A stretch of DNA of 64,000 bases from Lepeophtheirus salmonis (GCF_016086655.4 NC_052138.2:29647403-29711402), one strand, 5' to 3'. Counted from the first letter of the stretch, positions 1 to 11,931 are shown. Made by a program: numbers and translations. Notes: generated from the letters alone by a model not told the origin.

Positions 1-782
1 TTCATTTATTATTTTTTTACTTATTCGCTGAATAATCAATAGCATAATTTTTATTTATTTAAACATTTGTTTGTTAATCAAAAGGATACAACTAATTACC
101 CCCATGTACTGTGTTTTTTTCATTTTTCTTCCAACATCAATGAATACATATAAAGTATGAGTAATGGACTTTATAATCAATTTACTCCTCAGAACAGTAC
201 AGCTACCCCCTGGACGACTACCCACAATACGCTTACTTCAAGCGAGCACCCCCTCCTTAGTTTAACTACCTAGTATTTCACTCCCTGATCCATCTATCCC
301 CAATCATTTTTTATCATTATTATTGAAAAGTAAAGATGTTACACGATAGAGGGTCAAAGTCATAAATGAATGTTAGGGTTGTTAGGAGCGGTGGTTGAAC
401 ATTGTTACTTTGGAGTTCGAATCACAATGTAATTACTAATCATTAGATGCAAAAATGATCAATAAATATTTTCCTGTAAAGGTGAAATCATTCGACTCCG
501 GGTCTGAGGGACCGTTTTCGTTATAGAGGCTCAGTAAATATATATATAACAGGCCAACTGTTATTATTTACCCTAAAAAATACGTCCAGGGGCTCTGCAA
601 TGATAAAAAGGTTATGAATCACTGCTGTATAACAATTTTTTTTTTTTAATATGAAATTTTCGTTTAAGGTGCCTCAAACCCTCCCCCCATGACTAAAAAA
701 AAATTTTATATATTAAATTTTGGTTAACAAATACCAGGTCCACGTCAATGGTAAAAAATGGGAATATTTCCAGATTTATGTC
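1..782. repeat. Dispersed repeat, copy A of a long duplicated block
   Basis: This block matches 6475-7305 almost base for base (offset about 6474), including a run of anonymous sequence, a short TA run near 540-550, and the segment around 720-782. Copy A lacks about 65 bp that copy B has near 7160-7235. Homology stops sharply after position 782. The left end is cut by the window edge, so the full unit is not visible. No reading frame worth reporting lies inside it. The few differences suggest a recent duplication or a young interspersed repeat. Confidence 0.9.
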
Positions 783-908
783 CATAAACTAAATAAATGA
801 GAAAAAAGTAATTTAAATCATAAGAAATATTTTCCCGTTTATACTTTTCTTGCAAAATCAATAAAACATTAACTAGTATTATTTGTTTACTAGGTTTAAT
901 GGAAAAAT

Positions 909-3201
909 CAGGGTTGTTAAAATAAGCCCGACCCAGATGGGTTTTTCATAAAAAAACACAAAATTTACTGGGTTTAAACGGCCTTAAATAAGTTTTAAGT
1001 GTTTTTATGATTTTTAGATGTTTTAAACCCAGAAACTTAAAATGTGCTTAGTTTACATAAAAGTATATCAGTGCTGATTAAAGGAAAATTACATTGTTGA
1101 AATAATCTTGGGGGATTGTAAATTTGTTTGCAAAAAACCAATATATACATGGTTAACCGTCTTAGTTGGTGATAGCGATTCTTGCATATGTCTACTCAAT
1201 ACTCATACTAAGCTAACATGTTAAAGGAAAACAGAGGTTTTGTGGCCGAATATTCGAACATTCTTTCGGTTTCTTGAATATTGTGGTGTAAGTTTATTAT
1301 TCCATTGTGATTTGTTATTGATATTAGAAGAACTGAAAGTAAGCATCAGTATATTTATCGAGGAATGTAAATAGAATGGAGAAAAAAGAAGTAATATTGG
1401 AAAAGAAAACAAGAAGCAAAAATGTAGACAAAAGAGCTTGGTAATGCATAGAATAGTCAAACAAATTTATCTTCAAAAAAAACAAAAAAACAAGCCAATT
1501 ATCAGAACAATGCCAGGATATAATCTTTGCAAACATGAACTCAAAATAAAGTAGTTCAAAGAGTTGCTAAATACGTCCATAAAACTACAAATAAAGAAAA
1601 GCAACACTTAGATCTTCAAGTTGCTAAATTGTTTTATGCCTGTTATATTCCTTTCAGTACTGCAGAAAATGAACACATAGAAAACCTTATTATATTTATC
1701 TTATAAACCACACTCACGGCAAGCTGTTTCTGGTCATTTGTAGGATAAAATTGTGATTTGTGCAACAACAAATTGACTGAAGAACTATATAGTCCTTTGT
1801 AACCATAATTCAAGACAGTTGGTCTAACATACATAACCAACCAATCACTGGTTCATAGTACCTACATTATGGGCAAGAAAACATTCTTCATTCGAATAGT
1901 GGATAGTGGTTCGAAAAAAAAAAGGTGGAGTATTGTTTTTAGATCATAAAACAAGAAAAATAATTCTGTGAGAAGACTTATAATTGCAAATTATGTAACT
2001 ATAGATAAAAGATTATAAGTTTTTCATTTAATTTCATCATATTTTTTTTTTTTTTTTTTTGGGGACGAAAATTTATTATATATGGACCTGCAGCTCATTT
2101 TCTTAATTTAGTAGCAAAAGAGATTTTCTCAAAATCTATGCTTCTCCAAATTGTTGAGGTGGAAATATATTTCCCAAGCCATAACCCAACTCAAGCATGG
2201 TTATGCGAAAAGAAAGGCCTTGAGCCTCAATTACCAAATGAGACTCGACGGAGTAGTCACGATATGTGCATTGAAACTGTTCTTAAACTTTTTAACAAAT
2301 ATACAGAAGTTTGTTATGAGCATGAAAAAGAAATGGATAAAAGTATTTTGACTATTATAAAAATGCTGGATCATTACAGATGAAATTAATGCAAGTTAGT
2401 CAACAAATTTCCATTATATCAAAATTGTTGAAAAGAGTTCAAATACATGATTGCTCCTGGGAGAGTCTGTAGAATTATGGCTTGAATTAAAAGAAGTTAT
2501 AGTCCTGAATATTCATCTCAACATCATTGACAAAAGATTCTGACAATGATTAGCACTAACGCATATAGTTGCTAACCAGGCTCATCCCAAATATAGAGGG
2601 AAATAAACTCTTTATCTATCAAGAAGAGGAAGCTTTGGCGTGCCTAAAGGAAGGGAACGAGGATTTCGTACCCGCAATAATAGCTTTTTGTATAGAGGAT
2701 CATTAGTTTCATCCAAGATCCATGAGCACACCTAGTGTTATTGAAACATTATCTCCATCTAAATGGTGGAAGATGATGAAAAATAAGTCCGAAAAAGCAA
2801 AACAAAAATTGTAAACTAATGATACCATTAGAAAATTAGAAAATACCATGACAGCCTGTTCCGCTTGTATTTAAAATTTGTTTTGACATTTTGAAATGTA
2901 CATAGTAAATTAAGAAATCGACTTGTGATCGAAAAAACAGAAAAATTAGTTGATTGCAATCGATTGTTAAAAGAGAAAGCAGAATATTTGTCTATGAAGG
3001 TATTTAAAAATATTGTATTAGAATATTTAGAATTATATGTTTTCATGTTTTTAGAAAGATATGTTATAATTGGGAAAGAGAAAATTTGTTATTACGGACT
3101 CTAATAAGTACTATTGATTTTTAATTCAAAATCATTTAAAAAACCCAGCCTGGGTGAGTTGGGTTGAGTGGGTACCCAGACAGCTCCCTACTACAACCAT
3201 G
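909..3201 (+). mobile_element. hAT-type DNA transposon with TIRs and 8-bp target duplication
   Basis: The element is flanked by the same 8-mer, GGAAAAAT, at 901-908 and 3202-3209, which is the target duplication length of hAT elements. The left end begins CAGGGTTGTT and the right end, read inward, begins CATGGTTGTA, a short imperfect terminal inverted repeat. Both subterminal regions also carry ACCCAG/CTGGGT motifs. The interior (about 1550-3000) encodes a broken hAT transposase on the plus strand. At about 2.3 kb the element is shorter than typical autonomous hATs. It sits 127 bp downstream of repeat copy A. Confidence 0.85.
1530..3000 (+). pseudogene. hAT transposase remnant
   Basis: Pieces of one transposase follow each other in the correct order but in shifting frames. 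Around 1555-1700 there is a segment with LDLQVAKLFYACYIPFSTAE, the region following the BED finger in hAT proteins. At 1805-1840 comes a DSWSNIHNQPITG-like piece, matching the hAT block that holds the first catalytic aspartate. From 2085 a longer open stretch runs through NLVAKEIFSKSMLLQIVEVE to RRSSHDMCIETV. At 2575-2810 the pieces read EEEALACLKEGNEDFVPAII and ETLSPSKWWKMMKNK. At 2900-2990 RNRLVIEKTEKLV is the C-terminal dimerisation motif. Frameshifts and stops separate most pieces, so no functional enzyme is possible. The identification rests on remembered family patterns. Confidence 0.8.
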
Positions 3202-3209
3202 GGAAAAAT

Positions 3210-4805
3210 ACTAGAATTTTGTTATTGATGGTCAAAGTCCGAAATTAAAAATCAAAGGTAGATACATCATCTACAAAGTGATAATCTTCACAGTTACACA
3301 TGTTTACTCAGTATCACATTATCTTTCTCTTGCGTGGGTTCGGTGTCTTCTTCATATCTGTTGCTATGACTTGTAAAAATTGTAAAAATATTCTTCCAAT
3401 TTAGCAACACTATTAAAGTCCGTACTTAGTTTTACATCTCTTTCTCCAAAGTCATTAATGGCATTTATGGCATTTACCTTTGATTTGGAACACACATAAG
3501 ACATCAAATTTATCCACTCTGTGACTTTTTTGGTGAGGATATGAGTTTCTAAGCCCAGCAGTAGGGTGCATTAGACCCCACCCCCAAAGTAAAAAACATT
3601 GCCTTGGCGGTATGATAAAGATGTTTTATCTATAATAAAAACACACCATATGAAATACCATTACATTCGTATAAATACTATGGGGTCCACATTAGGCATA
3701 CTGAAATGAGATTATTATAATATATGGTAACTAAGACGTAGCCGTATTTTCAATTTTATTTTGAATTATTTTATTAATGCTTTGAATAACTCCAGAATTT
3801 AGTAAAGCTTGTCGATAGACAACAAAATAATTTGAAATATGTTCCTCCTTTAACCATAATGGGGATACATATTTAGACACACTTGCTAATACTCTTCCTA
3901 ATTCTCTTTTTTAGTTCGTATTCAATACACGTTCTCCCTTTTTCTGTTGGTACAGTAATTAGTTTTTTTGGTGCATTTTCGTATATACAACTCATACCTT
4001 AAAAAAAACTTTGAGACACGGGGAGTAGATCTTGTTTCTTGAAAAATATTAACCTATTAGCGAAAAAACAAACTTGCCAGAGCCAAGGAATTTGGTCTAA
4101 TCAGAATGAGAAAACCCTTAAGTACGTAACTTGGAATTCTGCACAACTTTTATTTTATGGCTAAGGCCTATATCTATTTCCATTTTTTTAAACAAATACC
4201 CTGGTGATGCGTTTTTATTAGTGGGCGTACATATATACACACAATTACAATATTATATTATATAGGAGATATTACTATGATTAGCTACGCTAAACATTCA
4301 TTTTGTTTTTTGAAGAATTATGTGTTTAATATTATTATTGTTGACTTGCACTTCCTCATTAATATATCGTTTTACTTTCAGTTTGTCAAAAATACAGGGT
4401 TACTAATATAGAAATATCATTTTAATAGCTTAAGAGAGCCAAAAGAAAGAGTTGTGAAAAAATTGAGGTCTCTGATATTAGTCTTGCTTTTTTTTGTTTT
4501 TTTTTTTCATTCGAATCTAATGATTATTAAAAGCCACTCTTAAAAAAAAACTTTTTATCTATTCTTTTTAAACTCATGACATTTTAATTAATTAGTTTCA
4601 TTTTAAATAAACTCAAAAGAAAAACTAAAAGTGCAAATTTTTTAATTTCGTTATTTCAAAAGACAACTTTTAAACAAAGATATTTAAATAGAAATATGAA
4701 AGAGGTGTTAGTTGACACAATAGTCAGTTATTTGCATATAACTCAACTGTTATGCAACTTTTGACACCAAATTCAGACAATAGTTACCTTACCTGATTTT
4801 CAGAA
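3210..4805. other. Intergenic AT-rich sequence, nothing recognised
   Basis: I found no long frame, no terminal repeats and no transposase motif here. There are T-runs (for example near 4490-4507) and simple AT-rich stretches only. Confidence 0.5.
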
Positions 4806-5510
4806 AATTTCATCGCGCTCTTTTCAACAGGAGGCAAGTTCATCACCAAACAAGTTCGCCGCGACGAAAATTCATCCCAAGACAAGTTCATCTCGTGGAA
4901 TTAAGATTTTTTTATATAATCTAAATTATAATTATTAGAAATGGTAAAATGAGTGCGTTGTACTCTATATAAGCAATATTTTTATGTATATTCAATTTAG
5001 GAAAATAAAAATAAAATAAAGCTATTAAGCAAATTTGTTGCGGTCCGTGGTTAAGGGAAGAATAAAGTTTTTTCATTAAGCTTAAGAGATTGAAGTTCTT
5101 ATATCAATAAGGTACTTCTTTACTAAGATAATGATTATATATCTGAATTATTAAATCTCTGGATTAAAAGTAGAATAAAATACCATATCCTTTTTTCATC
5201 AAGATATATACCAAATATATGTATTGTTGGGGATGAATTTTCCTCGAAATGAACTCGTCTTGGAGGAACTTTCCCGCAAAGAACTTACTTTGCGATGAAT
5301 TTATTTCGGGATGAACTTTCCAAGCAATGACCTTCCGTGGGGATGAACTTGCCTTTGCGTGAAAAGAGGGAGATGAACATTCTGGGGGTGAAGAAAAGGG
5401 GGAAGTTTCCATATACGCCTTGAACTTTCCCTATTTCCATATACGCCTCAGCTGTAATATCAATTTGAATATTGTCCATTTTTAGCGTGGGGCAAGTTCA
5501 TCGATTTGAA
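4806..5510. mobile_element. Foldback-like element with repeated GATGAACTTG motifs
   Basis: The left arm (about 4810-4905) and the right arm (about 5230-5380) carry the same degenerate motif in opposite orientation. The motif GATGAACTTGCCT followed by TGAAAAGAG and GATGAA reads forward at 5341-5377 and reverse-complemented at 4810-4843. Further copies of GGATGAA(C/T)TT occur through 5231-5400, and one inverted copy lies at 5491-5503. The centre (4910-5220) is plain AT-rich DNA. The open frames on the minus strand here only reflect the repeated motif. I infer a non-autonomous foldback or MITE with subterminal repeats. No target duplication was found. Confidence 0.6.
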
Positions 5511-6474
5511 AACGAAAACCGATTGATCATTGTGCTCTTTCTTCTTTGTTGTTCATTATTTAATATGGCGTGAGGGTGGGTGTATATACCTCCCTCTAAA
5601 TGAAGGATCTTCGCCTATCTCTGGTTTAAATTTATTTAAAAGTGCCAATCAAATTTAAATATAAATATAATATTTTCCCTGCACTAATGATATTTCAATA
5701 GTAGATGGTTCTCTTCCTTATTAGAGTAATTCATTTTTCCCCTCCAAAATCATATAAGAGGCAGTTTATATTAGCAAGGATTTGAATTCAGTGGAGCAAT
5801 ATCTCTCGCTCCCGCCTTCTCCTTGCGCTCTTTCAAAAAACCCATTTGTGATAATAGTATAACATTATTGGTATATTCATCCAAAATGGAATTTATTTTA
5901 TGCTATCATTTCAAAAGAAAATTAATATTAAACATGAAATAAATTACTTCGAGGTTAATATAAATTCAAAAAATGTGGCATTGCTCATGATTGAGTGTAC
6001 TTATCACCCCCAAAGAGTTGTAGCTTCAGTAGCACTTAAAAGTTATTATTCCACGAATGTTCACAACTCTAAGAAATTTGCTAAAACATTGAACCACTCT
6101 AAAATTAACCCTGTTACAAAATGGCGCCACTCCCCCTCCCTTTTAACAGATCACTTATATAGGCACTTCATATTTGTCCAATGTTGTTTATATTACTTAC
6201 TAGTAGGACACTTTATATATAATTTTTTTTTAGTTTTTCGTTAAAGTGTGTCTACTTACCCTCTAAACTTTTTTTTTTTTAACGCTTCAAATAATTTTCC
6301 ACTATTTTTTTGTACAATTAGGAATCATTTTTTAACCTAAACCATTTACTTTTCCAAAATAATTGAAATTATGCTCGCCCTACTGTGGACCCCCCAGCCT
6401 ACACAAAAAAATTGATAGTATTAGATGAACAAGCTAATTTTGGGTGGATTACATATATATAACTAAATGAAACT
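5511..6474. other. Intergenic; one weak 114-codon frame
   Basis: A plus-strand frame at 5900-6244 is open for 114 codons, but its predicted protein has no motif, signal or repeat that I recognise. Its composition (many K, N, Y, F, I) is what AT-rich noncoding DNA gives. I do not consider it a supported gene. Confidence 0.4.
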
Positions 6475-7305
6475 CTTTATTTTTATTTTTTTACTTATTC
6501 GCTGAATAATCAATAGCATAACTTTTATTTATTTAAACATTTGTTTGTTAATCAAAAGGATACAACTAATTACCCTCATGTACTGTGTTTTTTTCATTTT
6601 TATTCCAACATCAATGAATACATATAAAGTATGAGTAATGGACTTTATAATCAATTTACTCCTCAGAACAGTACAGCTACCCCCTGGACGACTACCCACA
6701 ATACGCTTACTTCAAGCGAGCACCCCTCCTTAGTTTAACTACCTAGTATTTCACTCCCTGATCCATCTATCCCCAATCATTTTTTATCATTATTATTGAA
6801 AAGTAAAGATGTTACACGATAGAGGGTCAAAGTCATAAATGAATGTTAGGGTTGTTAGGAGCGGTGGTTGAACATTGTTACTTTGGAGTTCGAATCACAA
6901 TGTAATTACTAATCATTAGATGCAAAAATGATCGATAAATATTTTCCTGTAAAGGTGAAATCATTCGACTCCGGGTCTGAGGGACCGTTTTCGTTATAGA
7001 GGCTCAGTAAATATATATATAACAGGCCAACTGTTATTATTTACCCTAAAAAATACGTCCAGGGGCTCTGCAATGATAAAAAGGTTAAGAATCCCTGCTG
7101 TAAAACATTTTTTTTTTTTGAAATATGAAGATTTCGTTTAGGGTGCCTCAACCCCCCCCATGATTTAAAAAAAAACCGTTATGGGGGTATAGAAAAAGTA
7201 TTTTACCTCATGAAAAAATAATTTTGTAGAAATGTGATAAATTTGGTTAACAAATACGAGGTCCACATCAATGGTTAAAAATGGGAATATTTCCAGATTT
7301 ATGTC
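6475..7305. repeat. Dispersed repeat, copy B of the duplicated block
   Basis: This is the second copy of the 1-782 block in the same orientation. It differs by a few substitutions and an extra segment of about 65 bp near 7160-7235. Unlike copy A, it runs on past 7305 into a coding-like stretch (7271-7465). The block may therefore be the edge of a larger repeated unit that copy A has lost. Confidence 0.9.
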
Positions 7306-7465
7306 AGATCAATGTAAGGTAATCAATCCAACCGTGTCTAAGAGCGCAATATCTGGTCTATCTCGCCATCTGTGGTATTTAACCACAGAAAAGGTACCTC
7401 TTGCTCTATTCAGTGGTTTAACTCCATCAAGGAAGAGACACAACATGGCTAGATGGCTCGTAGTA
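7271..7465 (+). pseudogene. Fragment of an anonymous repeat-associated protein (HLWYLT motif)
   Basis: A 65-codon frame includes SGLSRHLWYLTTEKVPLALF followed by a basic stretch. I recall the pattern HLWYLT..(L/V)..LALF from anonymous, multi-copy predicted proteins in crustaceans and other invertebrates, where it lies in the middle or C-terminal part. I cannot name a function. The frame starts inside the end of repeat copy B. It ends at a stop without a longer partner, so it is a fragment. Confidence is higher that this is once-coding DNA than in the family assignment. Confidence 0.4.
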
Positions 7466-7832
7466 TAATTAAATATGAGCATGGTGACAGACAGGACATA
7501 CGAACATATCGATTTGGTACAGGTTTTGGGAAACCACTTTTTCTAATGGACATAATACAGTCTGCAATTTGGTGTATCATAATCCTCCAAATTGCTTCTA
7601 TAATCCCCAAAAATTTAATTTTCTTATTGCAATTCTTCTTTTTCTTTGTACAAAGTAGTTATTCTGTCTTCTTCTCTCTCTGTTTGTTTTGTCATTTAAT
7701 CTTTTCTTCCTTACCTTCAAACAAATTTCGTATATCTCCATAGGACAGACTTGCTGCCTTGTCAATGGATGAAGTGATCATGTGTTTCATAAAAAAGTTT
7801 AGATCCATGTAGAAACTAAATTTATTCTATGA

Positions 7833-8290
7833 TTATTTTTTGAAGGAGTCACATCTGCAATTTTTCACTTTAAAATAACTAATTTTCGTATTCTTACAGC
7901 AAGAACATAAAGGAATATCAAAAAGATCTGACATCTTTTTCAAAGACTCACCCACAAGTTCATCACTAGATCGGGTTTGTACATTTATCTTCTTTACATG
8001 TTCCCTGATGACAAACACCATGAATTTATCAGCTTTTTGCTTGAGGTACTTGATGTCGTAGGAAGGGATACTAGCCATTTCCCTAATATTTTTAACATTC
8101 ATTGATATTGTTTCGACTATTTGAAGATGTTCTTTTCTTGAAAGTCTTAATCCATTGGGATGTTGATTTTTAAGGTAGAGGTAATACTCAGTAAGTCTAA
8201 CTTTCTTAAGAGAGCATACAAGAAAAGATCCCGGGGACTTTCAAATAAAAAATGCTCCTGAGTGATCCTTGTTTCTGAAGACATGATAAG
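7833..8290 (-). pseudogene. Cysteine-containing fragment, possibly the same repeat-protein family
   Basis: Reading leftwards, a frame is open from 8240 to 7833, about 135 codons without a stop. It contains LTEYYLYLKNQHPNG, a helical charged middle, then FDIPLCSCCKNTKISYFKV and a final NCRC. An in-frame TGA at 8241-8243 interrupts a plausible upstream extension. The Cys-x-Cys-Cys...Cys-x-Cys end resembles the N-terminal third of the anonymous family whose other part is at 7271-7465. The two pieces are on opposite strands, so they cannot belong to one intact gene. No biochemical function is known to me. Confidence 0.4.
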
Positions 8291-9029
8291 TGCAAATAAG
8301 TAGTATTTGTTTGTAGTTCAATAACTTCTAGAATGAAGATATTGATTTGATAAAACAAAGGATATAATCATAACTACCCAATGCGCAGTTATATTCTTTT
8401 CTCTTCGAAGTACGCAGTAATTAATAATAACACTGGTAAGACTAAACAACCCTAAAGACCATTCTGTTACTTTTATTGAAGGTAAAATTATATTACTCTA
8501 CACTTTATTTCTTTGATAAGGTCCACAAGTGTAGTGAAAAAAACGGTTTTTAATAAACAAATCGATTTTTTTATAAAATAAAAAATGTTTTTTCACAACC
8601 ATATTACATAACAAAAAAAAATATTGTGCATGTAAAATCATTTTTGGAGAACTTTTATAACTAACTGGAAGTGTTGACCGGAAGTAGCCCTTCAAATTTT
8701 GCAGGAAAAAATATTGCAGGACATTCTTACCCGTACTAAACCTCAACTCATAGTGGAAATCGATTTTGGACAGATAAGAATTGGTTTCATAAGACCCACT
8801 TTACAGTATGCATGTGTGTTGGTTTAAATATATAAAAGTGGGGAAGGTGAAACCCGTTAACAGGGTATTGTAACATATAGAACACTTTATTTTTTATTTT
8901 TTTGTCAAAACTGCTATTTCCAGAAGAAAGTCTATGAGTGGGCGGTCTAGTTGGATGTCAACACTTCACCCGGGTTCATGCTATGTCCTAATCAAAAAAA
9001 AGATGTTGAGTGACTCTCCGGCCAATTAG
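8291..9029. other. Intergenic, nothing recognised
   Basis: Only short AT-rich frames are present (for example the minus-strand 82-codon frame at 8498-8746), with no motif. Confidence 0.4.
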
Positions 9030-9035
9030 GTAGAT

Positions 9036-9830
9036 GTGTCTGCAGGATTATATTTTGGGGAGGGCTTGGTTTTGGATTTTTTAAGAGAAAAAAAATCAAA
9101 AATTCAAAGCTGTTTACAAAAATTTAATTTTTGGGAGAAAGATTTTAAATATTAATTTTTTTGGAAAAAAAAATGTGAAAAATCCATAGCTATTCACAGG
9201 AAATTAATTATTTTCGGAAAATAATTGAAAAATAAAATCCATTAATGGAAAAAAGATTTCTAATATTACTTTTTCTTGAAAAAATTCAAAAATACTTAAC
9301 TATTCTTAAAAAATTAGATGCTTGGGAAAAAATTCAAAAACCACAAATGTTTGCTTAAAATTAAATTTATTGTAATAAAAATTTCAAAAATCCTCAGCTG
9401 TTAAAAAAAAATTAAATTGTTTACAAAAAAACAATTACAAATATTATGTTTTTCGGATAAAAATTTCAAAAACCCATAGTTTTTTACATGACATTAAATT
9501 CTTTGGAAAAAAATTTGAAAAAATTAAATATTTTTTTTGGAAAAAAAAATTCGAATATTAAGTTTTTAGGAAAAATTTTCAAAATCCACAGCTTTTTACA
9601 AAAAATTAAATTATTTGCAAAATTATTTCAATTTGTTAGATATATATTTCAAAAATCTATAGCTTTTCAGAAGACATTAAATTCTGTGGGAAAAAATTTG
9701 AAAAATTAAATTCTTTGGAAAAAAAAATTGAAATAGTTTGAAAAAAAATTTCAAATATTAAATTTTCTAATAAAAAGCAAAAATTCGTTAATTTTGGGGG
9801 AGGGCCTACACCCCCTCCAGTCCACCCCTG
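9036..9830. mobile_element. AT-rich TIR element made of internal degenerate repeats, copy 1
   Basis: The interior is built of about 15 degenerate units of roughly 40-60 bp. Each contains variants of TTCAAAAATCCATAGCTGTT and AAATTAAATTTTTTGG. It ends in AAAAAGCAAAAATTC, then a GGGGGAGGGCC block and CCACCCCTG. The left end has TCTGCAGGAT. The same architecture is at 63447-63955, with partial copies at 24303-24612 and 38350-38545. GTAGAT directly flanks the element at 9030-9035 and 9831-9836, a candidate target duplication. It codes for nothing; the plus-strand frame at 9488-9709 is a product of the repeats. Confidence 0.65.
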
Positions 9831-9836
9831 GTAGAT

Positions 9837-11111
9837 ATCAATCTTTTGTTACATTTTAACTCTCGTTAGCAAGTTTTATCCTCAAGAAAGAAATAATAAT
9901 TATTGGAAAAACAAAAAACCCTGCTTGGATAGTGAACTAGAAAAAGCAGCTCTTGCTTTCTATGATATGTTTATACATCTTTGCGTATACAGCAAAAACC
10001 TATATAGGTATACTATGATAAAAAGGAAAAAATAATCCACCATGTCTCTTATTTCATTAATTTAAAATATGTTGACTCCAAGTCATAATTTAATTTTATG
10101 ACACTGTATTATAAAGAAGAAAAAAATCCTGAATATTTATGTACATTTGTGGCAATATAATTTACATATACCCAGAATATGCCTACTAAATTTTCCCTTT
10201 TAAACAGAAAAGAAATGTATATTAGAGCGCTTTGATATTCAACTTTTTTATAATTTCAAATACAGCTATTGCAGAAAAGTTGTCCTATGGTTTGAAAATG
10301 ACCTACATAAAATTACATTGTCCTATGTAGCTATTTTTAAATGGCACATCTCGATCAAATTATGAGAAAAGAGAAACACTTATCAATATAAAAACTAAAA
10401 GGAAACTTTTAGTTATTTTGCATAAAATAATTTTGAGAGACATTTTTTTGGACTATTAAAAAGTTTCTTTCTAAAATTGTACTACGGAACAAAAAGAAAA
10501 GAAAAGTTAGGCAACTTTGATGATCCGTGTAAATTGCGCATCCTTGTTTTTACATTTTCGGAATGAAAAGATCAAAATTTTCTTATATTATTCTTCCTTG
10601 TTGCTCTGTAGGTTAGCTGTAGAAAAAAACATTTTTTAATATTTTTTTATAGGTTAAAATAATGTCTATCATAATTCATAACTGCAAAATAATGGTTAAT
10701 AATGCTGTATTTTAATCCTTATTGGTGAAATAAAGAACTCTTGTCTCCTTTCAAACTTCCAACTAGATGTGCTAACTATAGATTACATCGTAGAAAATTA
10801 AAATTTTGCATAGGTTATTTTTATACCATATGAAAACTTTTCCGCACTACCCGTAATCGAAATCCGAAAAAACTTAAAAATGAAATCGGTCTAACGTGCA
10901 TACACATTACAAAAATGTAGGTAGGCTGGTATGCCTGTAAACTTGGATAATAATATATTAGTCTTAAAGGTATTAAATATACGCATAATGTGTTCATACG
11001 AAATAACAAAATTTATTGATTTTTCCATTACTTATATTTGGACCTGTCTGTAGCAGTATGTTTATAAATAAATTGGGAAAACGTGACTTTATTTCATGCA
11101 TCAAAGAAAAT
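9837..11111. other. Intergenic, nothing recognised
   Basis: AT-rich unique-looking sequence with short frames only. I see no terminal repeats or protein motifs. Confidence 0.5.
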
Positions 11112-11931
11112 GCAGGGTAGGTTATCAGGGCAGTAAAGTCTTTGAATAGCTAACAGGTTATAAACAATCCGTACTTATTCAAAGATCGATAAAACAAATT
11201 TTATTGACGCCCGTTTTTAAAAGTGCAATATCTATCCATGAATCAGGCCAAGGGGGCTAACTATGTTAATCAGCTGGATAGTTGGTTTACAGAAGCTGCA
11301 TAATCAAAACAAACAAAACGTTCAACGATGAATAGGAATCTATAGGAGGGTATTTGTGGAGCCATGGTGTGTGGATTTCCGCCACAAAGGACCAGCAAGG
11401 AGATTGCCTAGTTCAACAACTTGTCCTAGAACACTGTGCCAAGCTTCAGGCACATTTAAGATGAATATCGTGAGAAGGGAGGGACCTTCAAGAGTTTGAC
11501 GTAAAAAGAAACACTCACAGGCGTCGTTCTGATACTCATGATGTTGAGGACTGCAGAATTGCAGTACCTCCCTCACTTCTGGAAGAAGGCGATCTGGCCC
11601 CCTTGCAGCCCCTACCTCAATCCCTTAGACTTTTATGTGTAGAGCATGGCTGAAAGGGATACCAATCGTCACCTTCACAACACCAAGGCCTCCCTCATCA
11701 CCTCTATCATGGAGGTATTCAGCCACATCTCAGGAAGGACAACATCAATGCTGGCCCATCCTGGATGAGGTCATTGCAGCTTGTAGGAATTTCATTTGCA
11801 AATATTTTTTTATGTACATTAACAAAAGATTAGTCATACCAAATTTCAATTTGCTATCTTAATTTGAAAGAGAATTATAGAGATCTTAGTAAAAGGTTAA
11901 AAACGGTCGTTAATCGATTTTCTACCCTGTA
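11112..11931 (+). mobile_element. Decayed Tc1/mariner-superfamily element (DD37D/maT-like)
   Basis: The right end, read inward from 11930, starts ACAGGGTAGAAAATCGATT, a typical Tc1/mariner TIR start next to TA. A weakly matching GCAGGGTAGG lies at 11112-11121 and may be the left end. The GC-richer core at 11340-11780 stands out from its surroundings, as expected for former coding DNA. Only the C-terminal part of the transposase can be read. The left boundary is tentative. Confidence 0.55.
11530..11862 (+). pseudogene. Tc1/mariner (DD37D-like) transposase, C-terminal remnant
   Basis: In shifting frames the sequence reads LPHFWKKAIWPPCSPYLNPL followed by DFYV, then ERDTNRHLHNTKASLITSI, then DEVIAACRNFICKY. 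This is the end of the DDE domain. FW.K..WPP.SPDLNPLDFYVW contains the third catalytic aspartate (in PLDF here), followed by the C-terminal helices. The usual SPD is SPY and the W after DFYV is a stop. The N-terminal DNA-binding domain and the first two catalytic aspartates cannot be found upstream. The neighbouring minus-strand frame at 11340-11576 is a shadow. Confidence 0.7.

Noticed and set aside
5164..5479. Minus-strand frames with recurring KF..EF/KIHP units
   Set aside because: The periodicity is that of the foldback element's DNA motif, not of a protein.
4806..5510. CRISPR-like array because of repeated ~20-bp units
   Set aside because: Units are degenerate, in both orientations and unevenly spaced, in a eukaryotic sequence.
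5900..6244. 114-codon plus-strand frame
   Set aside because: No motif, composition typical of AT-rich noncoding DNA, no neighbouring exon or splice evidence.
9488..9709. 73-codon frame rich in K, N, F
   Set aside because: Generated by tandem-like AT-rich units of the noncoding repeat element.
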